Assembly: GCA_036172665.1 (NCBI GenBank)
Contig: JAYKNF010000030.1
Span: forward strand, 301,608 to 365,607
Source: Prosopocoilus inquinatus
Taxonomy: Eukaryota; Arthropoda; Insecta; Coleoptera; Lucanidae
DNA length: 64,000 bases
Reading direction: 5' to 3'
The notes below the pieces were generated by a model. That model was not told the DNA's origin and did not search any database. It worked only from the letters and a program-made list of their open reading frames with translations. Position numbers and translations under genes: made by a program. Positions 1 to 12,303 of the stretch are shown piece by piece (positions within the stretch are counted from its first letter, which is position 1; every line of letters starts with the position of its first letter).

Positions 1-28
1 ATCACAGGAACAACGCTAATACGTGTTG

Positions 29-45
29 TTTCGTTCAAAACTATT
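29..45 (+). other. Weak CENP-B-box-like 17-mer in each monomer
   Basis: The 17 bases TTTCGTTCAAAACTATT match the mammalian CENP-B consensus (YTTCGTTGGAARCGGGA) at 11 of 17 positions. They include the TTCG core, the central A and the following C. The essential GGG that follows is absent (TAT here). Copies with GTTCGAAAC instead of GTTCAAAAC gain one more match. The 17-mer recurs once in nearly every monomer. The missing GGG makes binding by a canonical CENP-B doubtful, so this may be chance. Confidence 0.15.
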
Positions 46-119
46 TCCAGCTTCTGCTGCGTCCGAGAAATTCGTATCTCACATCGGAGTTACTGGAGTC
101 CATTGTAACGTCAAATAAC

Positions 120-131
120 AAGATAGATAAG
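120..131 (+). other. Doubled GATA motif in each monomer
   Basis: AAGATAGATAAG carries two overlapping WGATAR motifs (AGATAG and AGATAA) five bases apart. Most monomers keep at least the second. Variants include TGATAGATAAG, TGATAGATATG and AGATAGAAAAG. With more than 400 monomers the array presents several hundred GATA motifs in fixed phase. Any protein binding is speculative. Confidence 0.3.
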
Positions 132-166
132 TAAGGGTCGATTAGATACATCACAGGAACAACGCT

Positions 167-176
167 AACACGTGTT
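167..176. other. CACGTG palindrome (E-box/G-box-like) in one monomer class
   Basis: AACACGTGTT is a perfect 10-bp palindrome centred on CACGTG. It occurs in the monomer class that follows an AAGGGTCG-ended neighbour. The other main class has AATACGTGTT here and lacks the palindrome, and some copies have AACACGTGCT, keeping only the CACGTG core. CACGTG is a known binding core for bHLH and bZIP factors, and of Cbf1 at budding-yeast centromeres. A function in this array is speculative. Confidence 0.3.
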
Positions 177-447
177 ATTTCGTTCAAAACTATTTCCAGC
201 TTCTGCTGCGTCCGAGAACATCGTATCTCAAATCAAAGTTACTGGAGTCCATCGTAACGTCAAATAACAAGATAGATAAGTAAGGATCGATTAGATACAT
301 CACAGGAACAACGCTAATACGTGTTATTTCGTTCAAAACTATTTCCAGCTTCTGCTGCGTCCGAAAACTTCGTATCTCACATCAGAGTTACTGGAGTCCA
401 TCGTAATGTCAAATAACATGATAGATATGTAAGGATCGATTAGATAC

Positions 448-544
448 ATCACAGGAACAATGCTAATACGTGTTATTTCGTTCAAAACTATTTCCAGCTT
501 CTGCAGCGTCCGAGAACTTCGTACTTCAAATCAAAGTTAGATAC
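448..544 (+). repeat. Short 97-bp monomer (52-bp deletion), CTGCAG type
   Basis: Monomer bases 92-143 are missing, so AAAGTT joins directly to AGATACATC. The two ends share TTA, a 3-bp microhomology. This copy has CTGCAGCGTCC (a PstI site) where most monomers have CTGCTGCGTCC, and GAACAATGC instead of GAACAACGC. The deletion shifts frame and creates a 60-codon GTG-initiated open frame at 470-652 that is not a gene. Confidence 0.97.
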
Positions 545-693
545 ATCACAGGAACAACGCTAATAGGTGTTATTTCGTTCAAAACTATTTCCAGCTTCTG
601 CTGCGTCCGAGAACTTCGTACTTCAAATCAAAGTTACTGGAGTCCATCGTAACGTCAAATAATATGATAGATAAGTAAGGATAGATTAGATAC

Positions 694-840
694 AACACAG
701 GAACAACGTTAATACGTGTTATTTCGTTCTAAACTATTTCCAGCTTCTGCTGCGTCCGAGAAATTCGTATCACATCGGAGTTACTGGAGTCCATTGTAAC
801 GTCAAATAACAAGATAGATAAGTAAGGATTGATTAGATAC
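694..840 (+). repeat. 147-bp monomer (2-bp deletion)
   Basis: CGTATCTCACATC is shortened to CGTATCACATC by loss of one CT/TC. This is the only monomer in the window with that change. The related copy at 21187 keeps the two bases, so the loss came after the blocks diverged. Confidence 0.95.
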
Positions 841-2110
841 ATCACAGGAACAACGCTAATACGTGTTGTTTCGTTCAAAACTATTTCCAGCTTCTGCTGC
901 GTCCGAAAACTTCGTATCTCACATCAGAGTTACTGGAGTCCATCGTAATGTCAAATAACATGATAGATATGTAAGGATCGATTAGATACATCACAGGAAC
1001 AACGCTAATACGTGTTGTTTCGTTCAAAACTATTTCCAGCTTCTGCTGCGTCCGAAAACTTCGTATCTCAAATCAAAGTTACTGGAGTCCATCGTAACGT
1101 CAAATAACAAGATAGATAAGTAAGGATAGATTAGATACATCACAGGAACAACGCTAATACGTGTTGTTTCGTTCAAAACTATTTCGAGCTTCTGCTGCGT
1201 CCGAGAAATTCGTATCTCACATCGGAGTTACTGGAGTCCATTGTAACGTCAAATAACAAGATAGATAAGTAAGGGTCGATTAGATACATCACAGGAACAA
1301 CGCTAACACGTGTTATTTCGTTCAAAACTATTTCCAGCTTCTGCTGCATCCGAAAACTTCGTATCTCACATCAGAGTTACTGGAGTCCATCGTAATGTCA
1401 AATAACATGATAGATATGTAAGGATCGATTAGATACATCACAGGAACAACGCTAATACGTGTTATTTCGTTCAAAACTATTTCCAGCTTCTGCAGCGTCC
1501 GAGAACTTCGTACTTCAAATCAAAGTTACTGGAGTCCATCGTAACGTCAAATAATATGATAGATAAGTAAGGATCGATTAGATACAACACAGGAACAACG
1601 CTAGTACGTGTTATTTCGTTCTAAACTATTTCCAGCCTATGCTGCGTCCGAGAACTTCGTATCTCACATCGGAGTTACTGGAGTCCATCGTAACTTCAAA
1701 TAACAAGATAGATAAGTAAGGGTCGATTAGATACATCACAGGAACAACGCTAACACGTGCTATTTCGTTCAAAACTATTTCCAGCTTCTGCTGCGTCCGA
1801 GAACTTCGTACTTCAAATCAAAGTTACTGGAGTCCATCGTAACGTCAAATAATATGATAGATAAGTAAGGATCGATTAGATACAACACAGGAACAACGCT
1901 AATACGTGTTATTTCGTTCAAAACTATTTCCAGCTTCTGCTGCGTCCGAGAATTTCGTATCTCACATCAGAGATACTGGAGTCCATCGTAACGTCAAATA
2001 ACAAGATAGATAAGTAGGGATCGATTAGATACATCACAGGAACAACGCTAATACATGTTATTTCGTTCAAAACTATTTCCAGCTTCTGCTGCGTCCGAGA
2101 ACTTCGTACT

Positions 2111-5100
2111 TCAAATCAAAGTTACTGGAGTCCATCGTTACGTCAAATAACAAGATAGATAAGTAAGGATCGATTAGATACATCACAGGAACAACGCTAA
2201 TACGTGTTGTTTCGTTCAAAACTATTTCCAGCTTCTGCTGCGTCCGAAAACTTCGTATCTCACATCAGAGATACTGGAGTCCATCGTAACGTCAAATAAT
2301 ATGATAGATAAGTAAGGATAGATTAGATACAACACAGGAACAACGTTAATACGTGTTATTTCGTTCTAAACTATTTCCAGCTTCTGCTGCGTCCGAGAAA
2401 TTCGTATCTCACATCGGAGATACTGGAGTCCATTGTAACGTCAAATAACAAGATAGATAAGTAAGGGTCGATTAGATACATCACAGGAACAACGCTAACA
2501 CGTGTTATTTCGTTCAAAACTATTTCCAGCTTCTGCTGCGTCCGAGAACTTCGTATCTCAAATCAAAGTTACTGGAGTCCATCGTAGCGTCAAATAACAA
2601 GATAGATAAGTAAGGATCGATTAGATACATCACAGGAAAAACGCTAATACGTGTTATTTCGTTCTAAACTATTTCCAGCCTCTGCTGCGTCCGAGAACTT
2701 CGTATCTCACATCGGAGTTACTGGAGTCCATCGTAACTTCAAATAACAAGATAGATAAGTAAGGGTCGATTAGATACATCACAGGAACAACGCTAACACG
2801 TGCTATTTCGTTCAAAACTATTTCCAGCTTCTGCTGCGTCCGAGAACATCGTATCTCAAATCAAAGTTACTGGAGTCCATCGTTAAGTCAAACAACAAGA
2901 TAGATAAGTAAGGATCGATTAGATACATCACAGGAACAACGCTAATACGTGTTGTTTCGTTCAAAACTATTTCCAGCTTCTGCTGCGTCCGAAAACTTCG
3001 TATCTCAAATCAAAGTTACTGGAGTCCATCGTAACGTCAAATAACAAGATAGATAAGTAAGGATCGATTAGATCCATCACAGGAACAACGCTAATACGTG
3101 TTGTTTCGTTCAAAACTATTTCCAGCTTCTGCTGCGTCCGAAAACTTCGTATCTCATATCGGAGTTACTGGAGTCCATTGTAACGTCAAATAACAAGATA
3201 GATAAGTAAGGGTCGATTAGATACATCACAGGAACAACGCTAACACGTGTTATTTCGTTCAAAACTATTTCCAGCTTCTGCTGCATCCGAGAACTTCGTA
3301 TCTCAAACCAAAGTTACTGGAGTCCATCGTAACGTCAAATAAGAAGATAGATAAGTAAGGATCGATTAGATACATCACAGGAACAACGCTAATACGTGTT
3401 GTTTCGTTCAAAACTATTTCCAGCTTCTGCTGCGTCCGAGAAATTCGTATCTCACATCGGAGTTACTGGAGTCCATTGTAACGTCAAATAACAAGATAGA
3501 TAAGTAAGGGTCGATTAGATACATCACAGGAACAACGCTAACACGTGTTATTTCGTTCAAAACTATTTCCAGCTTCTGCTGCGTCCGAGAACATCGTATC
3601 TCAAATCAAAGTTACTGGAGTCCATCGTAACGTCAAATAACAAGATAGATAAGTAAGGATCGATTAGATACATCACAGGAACAACGCTAATACGTGTTAT
3701 TTCGTTCAAAACTATTTCCAGCTTCTGCTGCTTCCGAAAACTTCGTATCTCACATCAGAGTTACTGGAGTCCATCGTAATGTCAAATAACATGATAGATA
3801 TGTAAGGATCGATTAGATACATCACAGGAACAACGCTAATACGTGTTATTTCGTTCAAAACTATTTCCAGCTTCTGCAGCGTCCGAGAACTTCGTACTTC
3901 AAATCAAAGTTAGATACATCACAGGAACAACGCTAATAGGTGTTATTTCGTTCAAAACTATTTCCAGCTTCTGCTGCGTCCGAGAACTTCGTACTTCAAA
4001 TCAAAGTTACTGGAGTCCATCGTAACGTCAAATAATATGATAGATAAGTAAGGATCGATTAGATACATCACATTAACAACGATAATACGTGTTGTTTCGT
4101 TCAAAACTATTTCCAGCTTCTGCTGCGTCCGAGAAATTCTTATCTCACATCGGAGTTACTGGAGTCCATTGTAACGTCAAATAACAAGATAGATAAGTAA
4201 GGGTCGATTAGATACATCACAGGAACAACGCTAACACGTGTTATTTCGTTCAAAACTATTTCCAGCTTCTGCTGCGTCCGAGAACTTCGTATCTAAAATC
4301 AAAGTTACTGGAGTCCATCGTAACGTCAAATAACAAGATAGATAAGTAAGGATCGATTAGATACATCAAAGGAACAACGCTAATACGTGTTATTTCGTTC
4401 TAAACTATTTCCAGCTTCTGCTGCGTCCGAGAACTTCGTATCTCCCATCGGAGTTACTGGAGTCCATCGTAACGTCAAATAACAAGATAGATAAGTAAGG
4501 ATCGATTAGATACATCACAGGAACGACGCTAATACGTGTTGTTTCGTTCGAAACTATTTCCAGCTTCTGCTGCGTCCGAGAATTGCGTATCTCAAATCAA
4601 AGTTACTGGAGTACATCGTAACGTCAAATAACAAGATAGATAAGTAAGGATCGATTAGATACATCACAGGAACAACGCTAATACGTGTTATTTCGTTCAA
4701 AACTATTTCCAGCCTATGCTGCGTCCGAGAACTTCGTATCTCACATCGGAGTTACTGGAGTCCATCGTAACTTCAAATAACAAGATAGATAAGTAAGGGT
4801 CGATTAGATACATCACAGGAACAACGCTAACACGTGCTATTTCGTTCAAAACTATTTCCAGCTTCTGCTGCGTCCGAGAACTTCGTACTTCAAATCAAAG
4901 TTACTGGAGTCCATCGTAACGTCAAATAATATGATAGATAAGTAAGGATCGATTAGATACAACACAGGAACAACGCTAATACGTGTTATTTCGTTCAAAA
5001 CTATTTCCAGCTTCTGCTGCTTCCGAGAATTTCGTATCTCACATCAGAGATACTGGAGTCCATCGTAACGTCAAATAACAAGATAGATAAGTAGGGATCG

Positions 5101-6081
5101 ATTAGATACATCACAGGAACAACGCTAATACATGTTATTTCCTTCAAAACTATTTCCAGCTTCTGCTGCGTCCGAGAACTTCGTACTTCAAATCAAAGTT
5201 ACTGGAGTCCATCGTTACGTCAAATAACAAGATAGATAAGTAAGGATCGATTAGATACATCACAGGAACAACGCTAACACGTGCTATTTCGTTCAAAACT
5301 ATTTCCAGCTTCTGCTGCGTCCGAGAACTTCGTACTTCAAATCAAAGTTACTGGAGTCCATCGTAACGTCAAATAATATGATAGATAAGTAAGGATCGAT
5401 TAGATACAACACAGGAACAACGTTAATACGTGTTATTTCGTTCTAAACTATTTCCAGCTTCTGCTGCGTCCGAGAAATTCGTATCTCACATCGGAGATAC
5501 TGGAGTCCATTGTAACGTCAAATAACAAGATAGATAAGTAAGGGTCGATTAGATACATCACAGGAACAACGCTAACACGTGTTATTTCGTTCAAAACTAT
5601 TTCCAGCTTCTGCTGCGTCCGAGAACTTCGTATCTCAAATCAAAGTTACTGGAGTCCATCGTAGCGTCAAATAACAAGATAGATAAGTAAGGATCGATTA
5701 GATACATCACAGGAACAACGCTAATACGTGTTATTTCGTTCTAAACTATTTCCAGCCTCTGCTGCGTCCGAGAACTTCGTATCTCACATCGGAGTTACTG
5801 GAGTCCATCGTAACTTCAAATAACAAGATAGATAAGTAAGGGTCGATTAGATACATCACAGGAACAACGCTAACACGTGCTATTTCGTTCAAAACTATTT
5901 CCAGCTTCTGCTGCGTCCGAGAACATCGTATCTCAAATCAAAGTTACTGGAGTCCATCGTTAAGTCAAATAACAAGATAGATAAGTAAGGATCGATTAGA
6001 TACATCACAGGAACAACGCTAATACGTGTTGTTTCGTTCAAAACTATTTCCAGCTTCTGCTGCGTCCGAAAACTTCGTATC
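2111..6081 (+). repeat. 3971-bp tandem segmental duplication, copy 1
   Basis: This block holds 26 full monomers plus one 97-bp monomer and is followed immediately by a second copy. Private variants recur exactly 3971 bp later. Examples are the A-run AGGAAAAACGC near 2635, CTCATATCGG near 3153, GCTTCCG near 3730, CACATTAACAACGATAAT near 4070, GAATTGCG near 4582 and TTCCTTC near 5138. I found no mismatch between copies by eye. Within the block, about 5388-6109 also resembles the next 894 bp (six monomers) with scattered base changes, showing an older layer of duplication. Confidence 0.93.
3821..3917 (+). repeat. Short 97-bp monomer, CTGCAG type
   Basis: It has the same 52-bp deletion joint (AAAGTTAGATAC) and the same CTGCAG variant as the unit at 448. 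It lies 3373 bp downstream of it, in the block 3374-4053, which is a near copy of 1-682. Confidence 0.97.
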
Positions 6082-9000
6082 TCAAATCAAAGTTACTGGA
6101 GTCCATCGTTACGTCAAATAACAAGATAGATAAGTAAGGATCGATTAGATACATCACAGGAACAACGCTAATACGTGTTGTTTCGTTCAAAACTATTTCC
6201 AGCTTCTGCTGCGTCCGAAAACTTCGTATCTCACATCAGAGATACTGGAGTCCATCGTAACGTCAAATAATATGATAGATAAGTAAGGATAGATTAGATA
6301 CAACACAGGAACAACGTTAATACGTGTTATTTCGTTCTAAACTATTTCCAGCTTCTGCTGCGTCCGAGAAATTCGTATCTCACATCGGAGATACTGGAGT
6401 CCATTGTAACGTCAAATAACAAGATAGATAAGTAAGGGTCGATTAGATACATCACAGGAACAACGCTAACACGTGTTATTTCGTTCAAAACTATTTCCAG
6501 CTTCTGCTGCGTCCGAGAACTTCGTATCTCAAATCAAAGTTACTGGAGTCCATCGTAGCGTCAAATAACAAGATAGATAAGTAAGGATCGATTAGATACA
6601 TCACAGGAAAAACGCTAATACGTGTTATTTCGTTCTAAACTATTTCCAGCCTCTGCTGCGTCCGAGAACTTCGTATCTCACATCGGAGTTACTGGAGTCC
6701 ATCGTAACTTCAAATAACAAGATAGATAAGTAAGGGTCGATTAGATACATCACAGGAACAACGCTAACACGTGCTATTTCGTTCAAAACTATTTCCAGCT
6801 TCTGCTGCGTCCGAGAACATCGTATCTCAAATCAAAGTTACTGGAGTCCATCGTTAAGTCAAACAACAAGATAGATAAGTAAGGATCGATTAGATACATC
6901 ACAGGAACAACGCTAATACGTGTTGTTTCGTTCAAAACTATTTCCAGCTTCTGCTGCGTCCGAAAACTTCGTATCTCAAATCAAAGTTACTGGAGTCCAT
7001 CGTAACGTCAAATAACAAGATAGATAAGTAAGGATCGATTAGATCCATCACAGGAACAACGCTAATACGTGTTGTTTCGTTCAAAACTATTTCCAGCTTC
7101 TGCTGCGTCCGAAAACTTCGTATCTCATATCGGAGTTACTGGAGTCCATTGTAACGTCAAATAACAAGATAGATAAGTAAGGGTCGATTAGATACATCAC
7201 AGGAACAACGCTAACACGTGTTATTTCGTTCAAAACTATTTCCAGCTTCTGCTGCATCCGAGAACTTCGTATCTCAAACCAAAGTTACTGGAGTCCATCG
7301 TAACGTCAAATAAGAAGATAGATAAGTAAGGATCGATTAGATACATCACAGGAACAACGCTAATACGTGTTGTTTCGTTCAAAACTATTTCCAGCTTCTG
7401 CTGCGTCCGAGAAATTCGTATCTCACATCGGAGTTACTGGAGTCCATTGTAACGTCAAATAACAAGATAGATAAGTAAGGGTCGATTAGATACATCACAG
7501 GAACAACGCTAACACGTGTTATTTCGTTCAAAACTATTTCCAGCTTCTGCTGCGTCCGAGAACATCGTATCTCAAATCAAAGTTACTGGAGTCCATCGTA
7601 ACGTCAAATAACAAGATAGATAAGTAAGGATCGATTAGATACATCACAGGAACAACGCTAATACGTGTTATTTCGTTCAAAACTATTTCCAGCTTCTGCT
7701 GCTTCCGAAAACTTCGTATCTCACATCAGAGTTACTGGAGTCCATCGTAATGTCAAATAACATGATAGATATGTAAGGATCGATTAGATACATCACAGGA
7801 ACAACGCTAATACGTGTTATTTCGTTCAAAACTATTTCCAGCTTCTGCAGCGTCCGAGAACTTCGTACTTCAAATCAAAGTTAGATACATCACAGGAACA
7901 ACGCTAATAGGTGTTATTTCGTTCAAAACTATTTCCAGCTTCTGCTGCGTCCGAGAACTTCGTACTTCAAATCAAAGTTACTGGAGTCCATCGTAACGTC
8001 AAATAATATGATAGATAAGTAAGGATCGATTAGATACATCACATTAACAACGATAATACGTGTTGTTTCGTTCAAAACTATTTCCAGCTTCTGCTGCGTC
8101 CGAGAAATTCTTATCTCACATCGGAGTTACTGGAGTCCATTGTAACGTCAAATAACAAGATAGATAAGTAAGGGTCGATTAGATACATCACAGGAACAAC
8201 GCTAACACGTGTTATTTCGTTCAAAACTATTTCCAGCTTCTGCTGCGTCCGAGAACTTCGTATCTAAAATCAAAGTTACTGGAGTCCATCGTAACGTCAA
8301 ATAACAAGATAGATAAGTAAGGATCGATTAGATACATCAAAGGAACAACGCTAATACGTGTTATTTCGTTCTAAACTATTTCCAGCTTCTGCTGCGTCCG
8401 AGAACTTCGTATCTCCCATCGGAGTTACTGGAGTCCATCGTAACGTCAAATAACAAGATAGATAAGTAAGGATCGATTAGATACATCACAGGAACGACGC
8501 TAATACGTGTTGTTTCGTTCGAAACTATTTCCAGCTTCTGCTGCGTCCGAGAATTGCGTATCTCAAATCAAAGTTACTGGAGTACATCGTAACGTCAAAT
8601 AACAAGATAGATAAGTAAGGATCGATTAGATACATCACAGGAACAACGCTAATACGTGTTATTTCGTTCAAAACTATTTCCAGCCTATGCTGCGTCCGAG
8701 AACTTCGTATCTCACATCGGAGTTACTGGAGTCCATCGTAACTTCAAATAACAAGATAGATAAGTAAGGGTCGATTAGATACATCACAGGAACAACGCTA
8801 ACACGTGCTATTTCGTTCAAAACTATTTCCAGCTTCTGCTGCGTCCGAGAACTTCGTACTTCAAATCAAAGTTACTGGAGTCCATCGTAACGTCAAATAA
8901 TATGATAGATAAGTAAGGATCGATTAGATACAACACAGGAACAACGCTAATACGTGTTATTTCGTTCAAAACTATTTCCAGCTTCTGCTGCTTCCGAGAA

Positions 9001-10052
9001 TTTCGTATCTCACATCAGAGATACTGGAGTCCATCGTAACGTCAAATAACAAGATAGATAAGTAGGGATCGATTAGATACATCACAGGAACAACGCTAAT
9101 ACATGTTATTTCCTTCAAAACTATTTCCAGCTTCTGCTGCGTCCGAGAACTTCGTACTTCAAATCAAAGTTACTGGAGTCCATCGTTACGTCAAATAACA
9201 AGATAGATAAGTAAGGATCGATTAGATACATCACAGGAACAACGCTAACACGTGCTATTTCGTTCAAAACTATTTCCAGCTTCTGCTGCGTCCGAGAACT
9301 TCGTACTTCAAATCAAAGTTACTGGAGTCCATCGTAACGTCAAATAATATGATAGATAAGTAAGGATCGATTAGATACAACACAGGAACAACGTTAATAC
9401 GTGTTATTTCGTTCTAAACTATTTCCAGCTTCTGCTGCGTCCGAGAAATTCGTATCTCACATCGGAGATACTGGAGTCCATTGTAACGTCAAATAACAAG
9501 ATAGATAAGTAAGGGTCGATTAGATACATCACAGGAACAACGCTAACACGTGTTATTTCGTTCAAAACTATTTCCAGCTTCTGCTGCGTCCGAGAACTTC
9601 GTATCTCAAATCAAAGTTACTGGAGTCCATCGTAGCGTCAAATAACAAGATAGATAAGTAAGGATCGATTAGATACATCACAGGAACAACGCTAATACGT
9701 GTTATTTCGTTCTAAACTATTTCCAGCCTCTGCTGCGTCCGAGAACTTCGTATCTCACATCGGAGTTACTGGAGTCCATCGTAACTTCAAATAACAAGAT
9801 AGATAAGTAAGGGTCGATTAGATACATCACAGGAACAACGCTAACACGTGCTATTTCGTTCAAAACTATTTCCAGCTTCTGCTGCGTCCGAGAACATCGT
9901 ATCTCAAATCAAAGTTACTGGAGTCCATCGTTAAGTCAAATAACAAGATAGATAAGTAAGGATCGATTAGATACATCACAGGAACAACGCTAATACGTGT
10001 TGTTTCGTTCAAAACTATTTCCAGCTTCTGCTGCGTCCGAAAACTTCGTATC
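6082..10052 (+). repeat. 3971-bp tandem segmental duplication, copy 2
   Basis: This is the exact downstream partner of 2111-6081. Identity runs from 2111/6082 to 6109/10080. The first mismatch on the left is GTACTTC against GTATCTC, and on the right CATCGTTACG against CATCGTAACG. The exchange point therefore lies within a roughly 28-bp window of monomer positions 79-107. A unit of 27 monomers duplicated without visible mismatch implies a very recent unequal exchange, or an assembly duplication. Confidence 0.93.
7792..7888 (+). repeat. Short 97-bp monomer, CTGCAG type
   Basis: This is the second-copy partner of 3821-3917 within the 3971-bp tandem duplication, with the same deletion joint and the same CTGCAG variant. 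Confidence 0.97.
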
Positions 10053-10423
10053 TCAAATCAAAGTTACTGGAGTCCATCGTAACGTCAAATAACAAGATAG
10101 ATAAGTAAGGATCGATTAGATCCATCACAGGAACAACGCTAATACGTGTTGTTTCGTTCAAAACTATTTCCAGCTTCTGCTGCGTCCGAAAAATTCGTAT
10201 CTCACATCGGAGTTACTGGAGTCCATTGTAACGTCAAATAACAAGATAGATAAGTAAGGGTCGATTAGATACATCACAGGAACAACGCTAACACGTGTTA
10301 TTTCGTTCAAAACTATTTCCAGCTTCTGCTGCGTCCGAGAACTTCGTATCTCAAACCAAAGTTACTGGAGTCCATCGTAACGTCAAATAAGAAGATAGAT
10401 AAGTAAGGATCGATTAGATACAT

Positions 10424-11265
10424 CACAGGAACAACGCTAATACGTGTTGTTTCGTTCAAAACTATTTCCAGCTTCTGCTGCGTCCGAGAAATTCGTATCT
10501 CACATCGGAGTTTCTGGAGTCCATTGTAACGTCAAATAACAAGATAGATAAGTAAGGGTCGATTAGATACATCACAGGAACAACGCTAACACGTGTTATT
10601 TCGTTCAAAACTATTTCCAGCTTCTGCTGCGTCCGAGAACATCGTATCTCAAATCAAAGTTACTGGAGTCCATCGTAACGTCAAATAACAAGATAGATAA
10701 GTAAGGATCGATTAGATACATCACAGGAACAACGCTAATACGTGTTATTTCGTTCTAAACTATTTCCAGCTTCTGCTGCGTCCGAGAACTTCGTATCTCC
10801 CATCGGAGTTACTGGAGTCCATCGTAACGTCAAATAACAAGATAGATAAGTAAGGGTCGATTAGGTACATCACAGGAACAACGCTAACACGTGTTATTTC
10901 GTTCAAAACTATTTCTAGCTTCTGCTGCGTCCGAGAACTTCGTATCTCAAATCAAAGTTACTGCAGTCCATCGTAACGTCAAATAACAAGATAGATAAGT
11001 AAGGATCGATTAGATACATCACAGGAACAACGCTAATACGTGTTGTTTCGTTCAAAACTATTTCCAGCTTCTGCTGCGTCCGAAAACTTCGTACTTCTAA
11101 TCAAAGTTAGATACATCACAGGAACAACGCTAATAGGTGTTATTTCGTTCAAAACTATTTCCAGCTTCTGCTGCGTCCGAGAACTTCGTACTTCAAATCA
11201 AAGTTACTGGAGTCCATCGTAACGTCAAATAATATGATAGATAAGTAAGGATCGATTAGATACAA
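10424..11265 (+). repeat. 842-bp tandem duplication, copy 1
   Basis: The block contains five full monomers plus one 97-bp monomer. It is repeated at 11266-12107, and a third related copy starts at 15036, 4612 bp downstream. Shared private variants are GGAGTTTCTGG near 10510, TTAGGTACATC near 10863, ATTTCTAGC near 10912, ACTGCAGTCC near 10962 and ACTTCTAATC near 11095. Confidence 0.92.
11018..11114 (+). repeat. Short 97-bp monomer, CTTCTAATC type
   Basis: It has the same 52-bp deletion joint as the others on a different background: CTGCTGCGTCCGAAAAC followed by GTACTTCTAATC. The extra T change gives leucine in place of glutamine in the accidental open frame. Confidence 0.97.
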
Positions 11266-12107
11266 CACAGGAACAACGCTAATACGTGTTGTTTCGTTCA
11301 AAACTATTTCCAGCTTCTGCTGCGTCCGAGAAATTCGTATCTCACATCGGAGTTTCTGGAGTCCATTGTAACGTCAAATAACAAGATAGATAAGTAAGGG
11401 TCGATTAGATACATCACAGGAACAACGCTAACACGTGTTATTTCGTTCAAAACTATTTCCAGCTTCTGCTGCGTCCGAGAACATCGTATCTCAAATCAAA
11501 GTTACTGGAGTCCATCGTAACGTCAAATAACAAGATAGATAAGTAAGGATCGATTAGATACATCACAGGAACAACGCTAATACGTGTTATTTCGTTCTAA
11601 ACTATTTCCAGCTTCTGCTGCGTCCGAGAACTTCGTATCTCCCATCGGAGTTACTGGAGTCCATCGTAACGTCAAATAACAAGATAGATAAGTAAGGGTC
11701 GATTAGGTACATCACAGGAACAACGCTAACACGTGTTATTTCGTTCAAAACTATTTCTAGCTACTGCTGCGTCCGAGAACTTCGTATCTCAAATCAAAGT
11801 TACTGCAGTCCATCGTAACGTCAAATAACAAGATAGATAAGTAAGGATCGATTAGATACATCACAGGAACAACGCTAATACGTGTTGTTTCGTTCAAAAC
11901 TATTTCCAGCTTCTGCTGCGTCCGAAAACTTCGTACTTCTAATCAAAGTTAGATACATCACAGGAACAACGCTAATAGGTGTTATTTCGTTCAAAACTAT
12001 TTCCAGCTTCTGCTGCGTCCGAGAACTTCGTACTTCAAATCAAAGTTACTGGAGTCCATCGTAACGTCAAATAATATGATAGATAAGTAAGGATCGATTA
12101 GATACAA
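11266..12107 (+). repeat. 842-bp tandem duplication, copy 2
   Basis: This repeats 10424-11265. One clear difference is AGCTACTGC (A at 11763) where copy 1 has AGCTTCTGC. Identity ends where GTTGTTTCG (11291) meets GTTATTTCG (12133). Confidence 0.92.
11860..11956 (+). repeat. Short 97-bp monomer, CTTCTAATC type
   Basis: This is the second-copy partner of 11018-11114, 842 bp downstream, with the same joint and the same private base. Confidence 0.97.
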
Positions 12108-12303
12108 CACAGGAACAACGCTAATACGTGTTATTTCGTTCAAAACTATTTCCAGCTTCTGCTGCGTCCGAGAAATTCGTATCTCACATCGGAGTTACTG
12201 GAGTCCATTGTAACGTCAAATAATATGATAGATAAGTAAGGATCGATTAGATACATCACAGGAACAATGCTAACACGTGTTATTTCGTTCAAAACTATTT
12301 CCA

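Larger units (their letters stand above)
1..149 (+). repeat. Representative full-length monomer
   Basis: This is the first complete 149-bp unit and belongs to the common class with GTTGTTT near position 28, GAGAAATTCG near 65-74, CACATCGGAG near 81-90, CATTGTAACG at 101-110 and AAGGGTCG at 133-140. A typical monomer has about 31 C, 27 G and nine CpGs. AGCT (50-53) and TCGA (139-142) occur once in most monomers, so AluI or TaqI digestion should give a 149-bp ladder. The length is close to the 147 bp wrapped by one nucleosome, which fits one nucleosome per repeat, but positioning is not shown by the sequence. Confidence 0.95.

Noticed and set aside
470..652. Recurrent 60-codon plus-strand open frames starting GTG (19 places, e.g. 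470, 3843, 24338, 51385, 54909)
   Set aside because: Each begins in a 97-bp monomer and exists only because the 52-bp deletion shifts frame. There is no start or coding context, the translation repeats with the satellite, and the sequence differences follow monomer type and not protein conservation.
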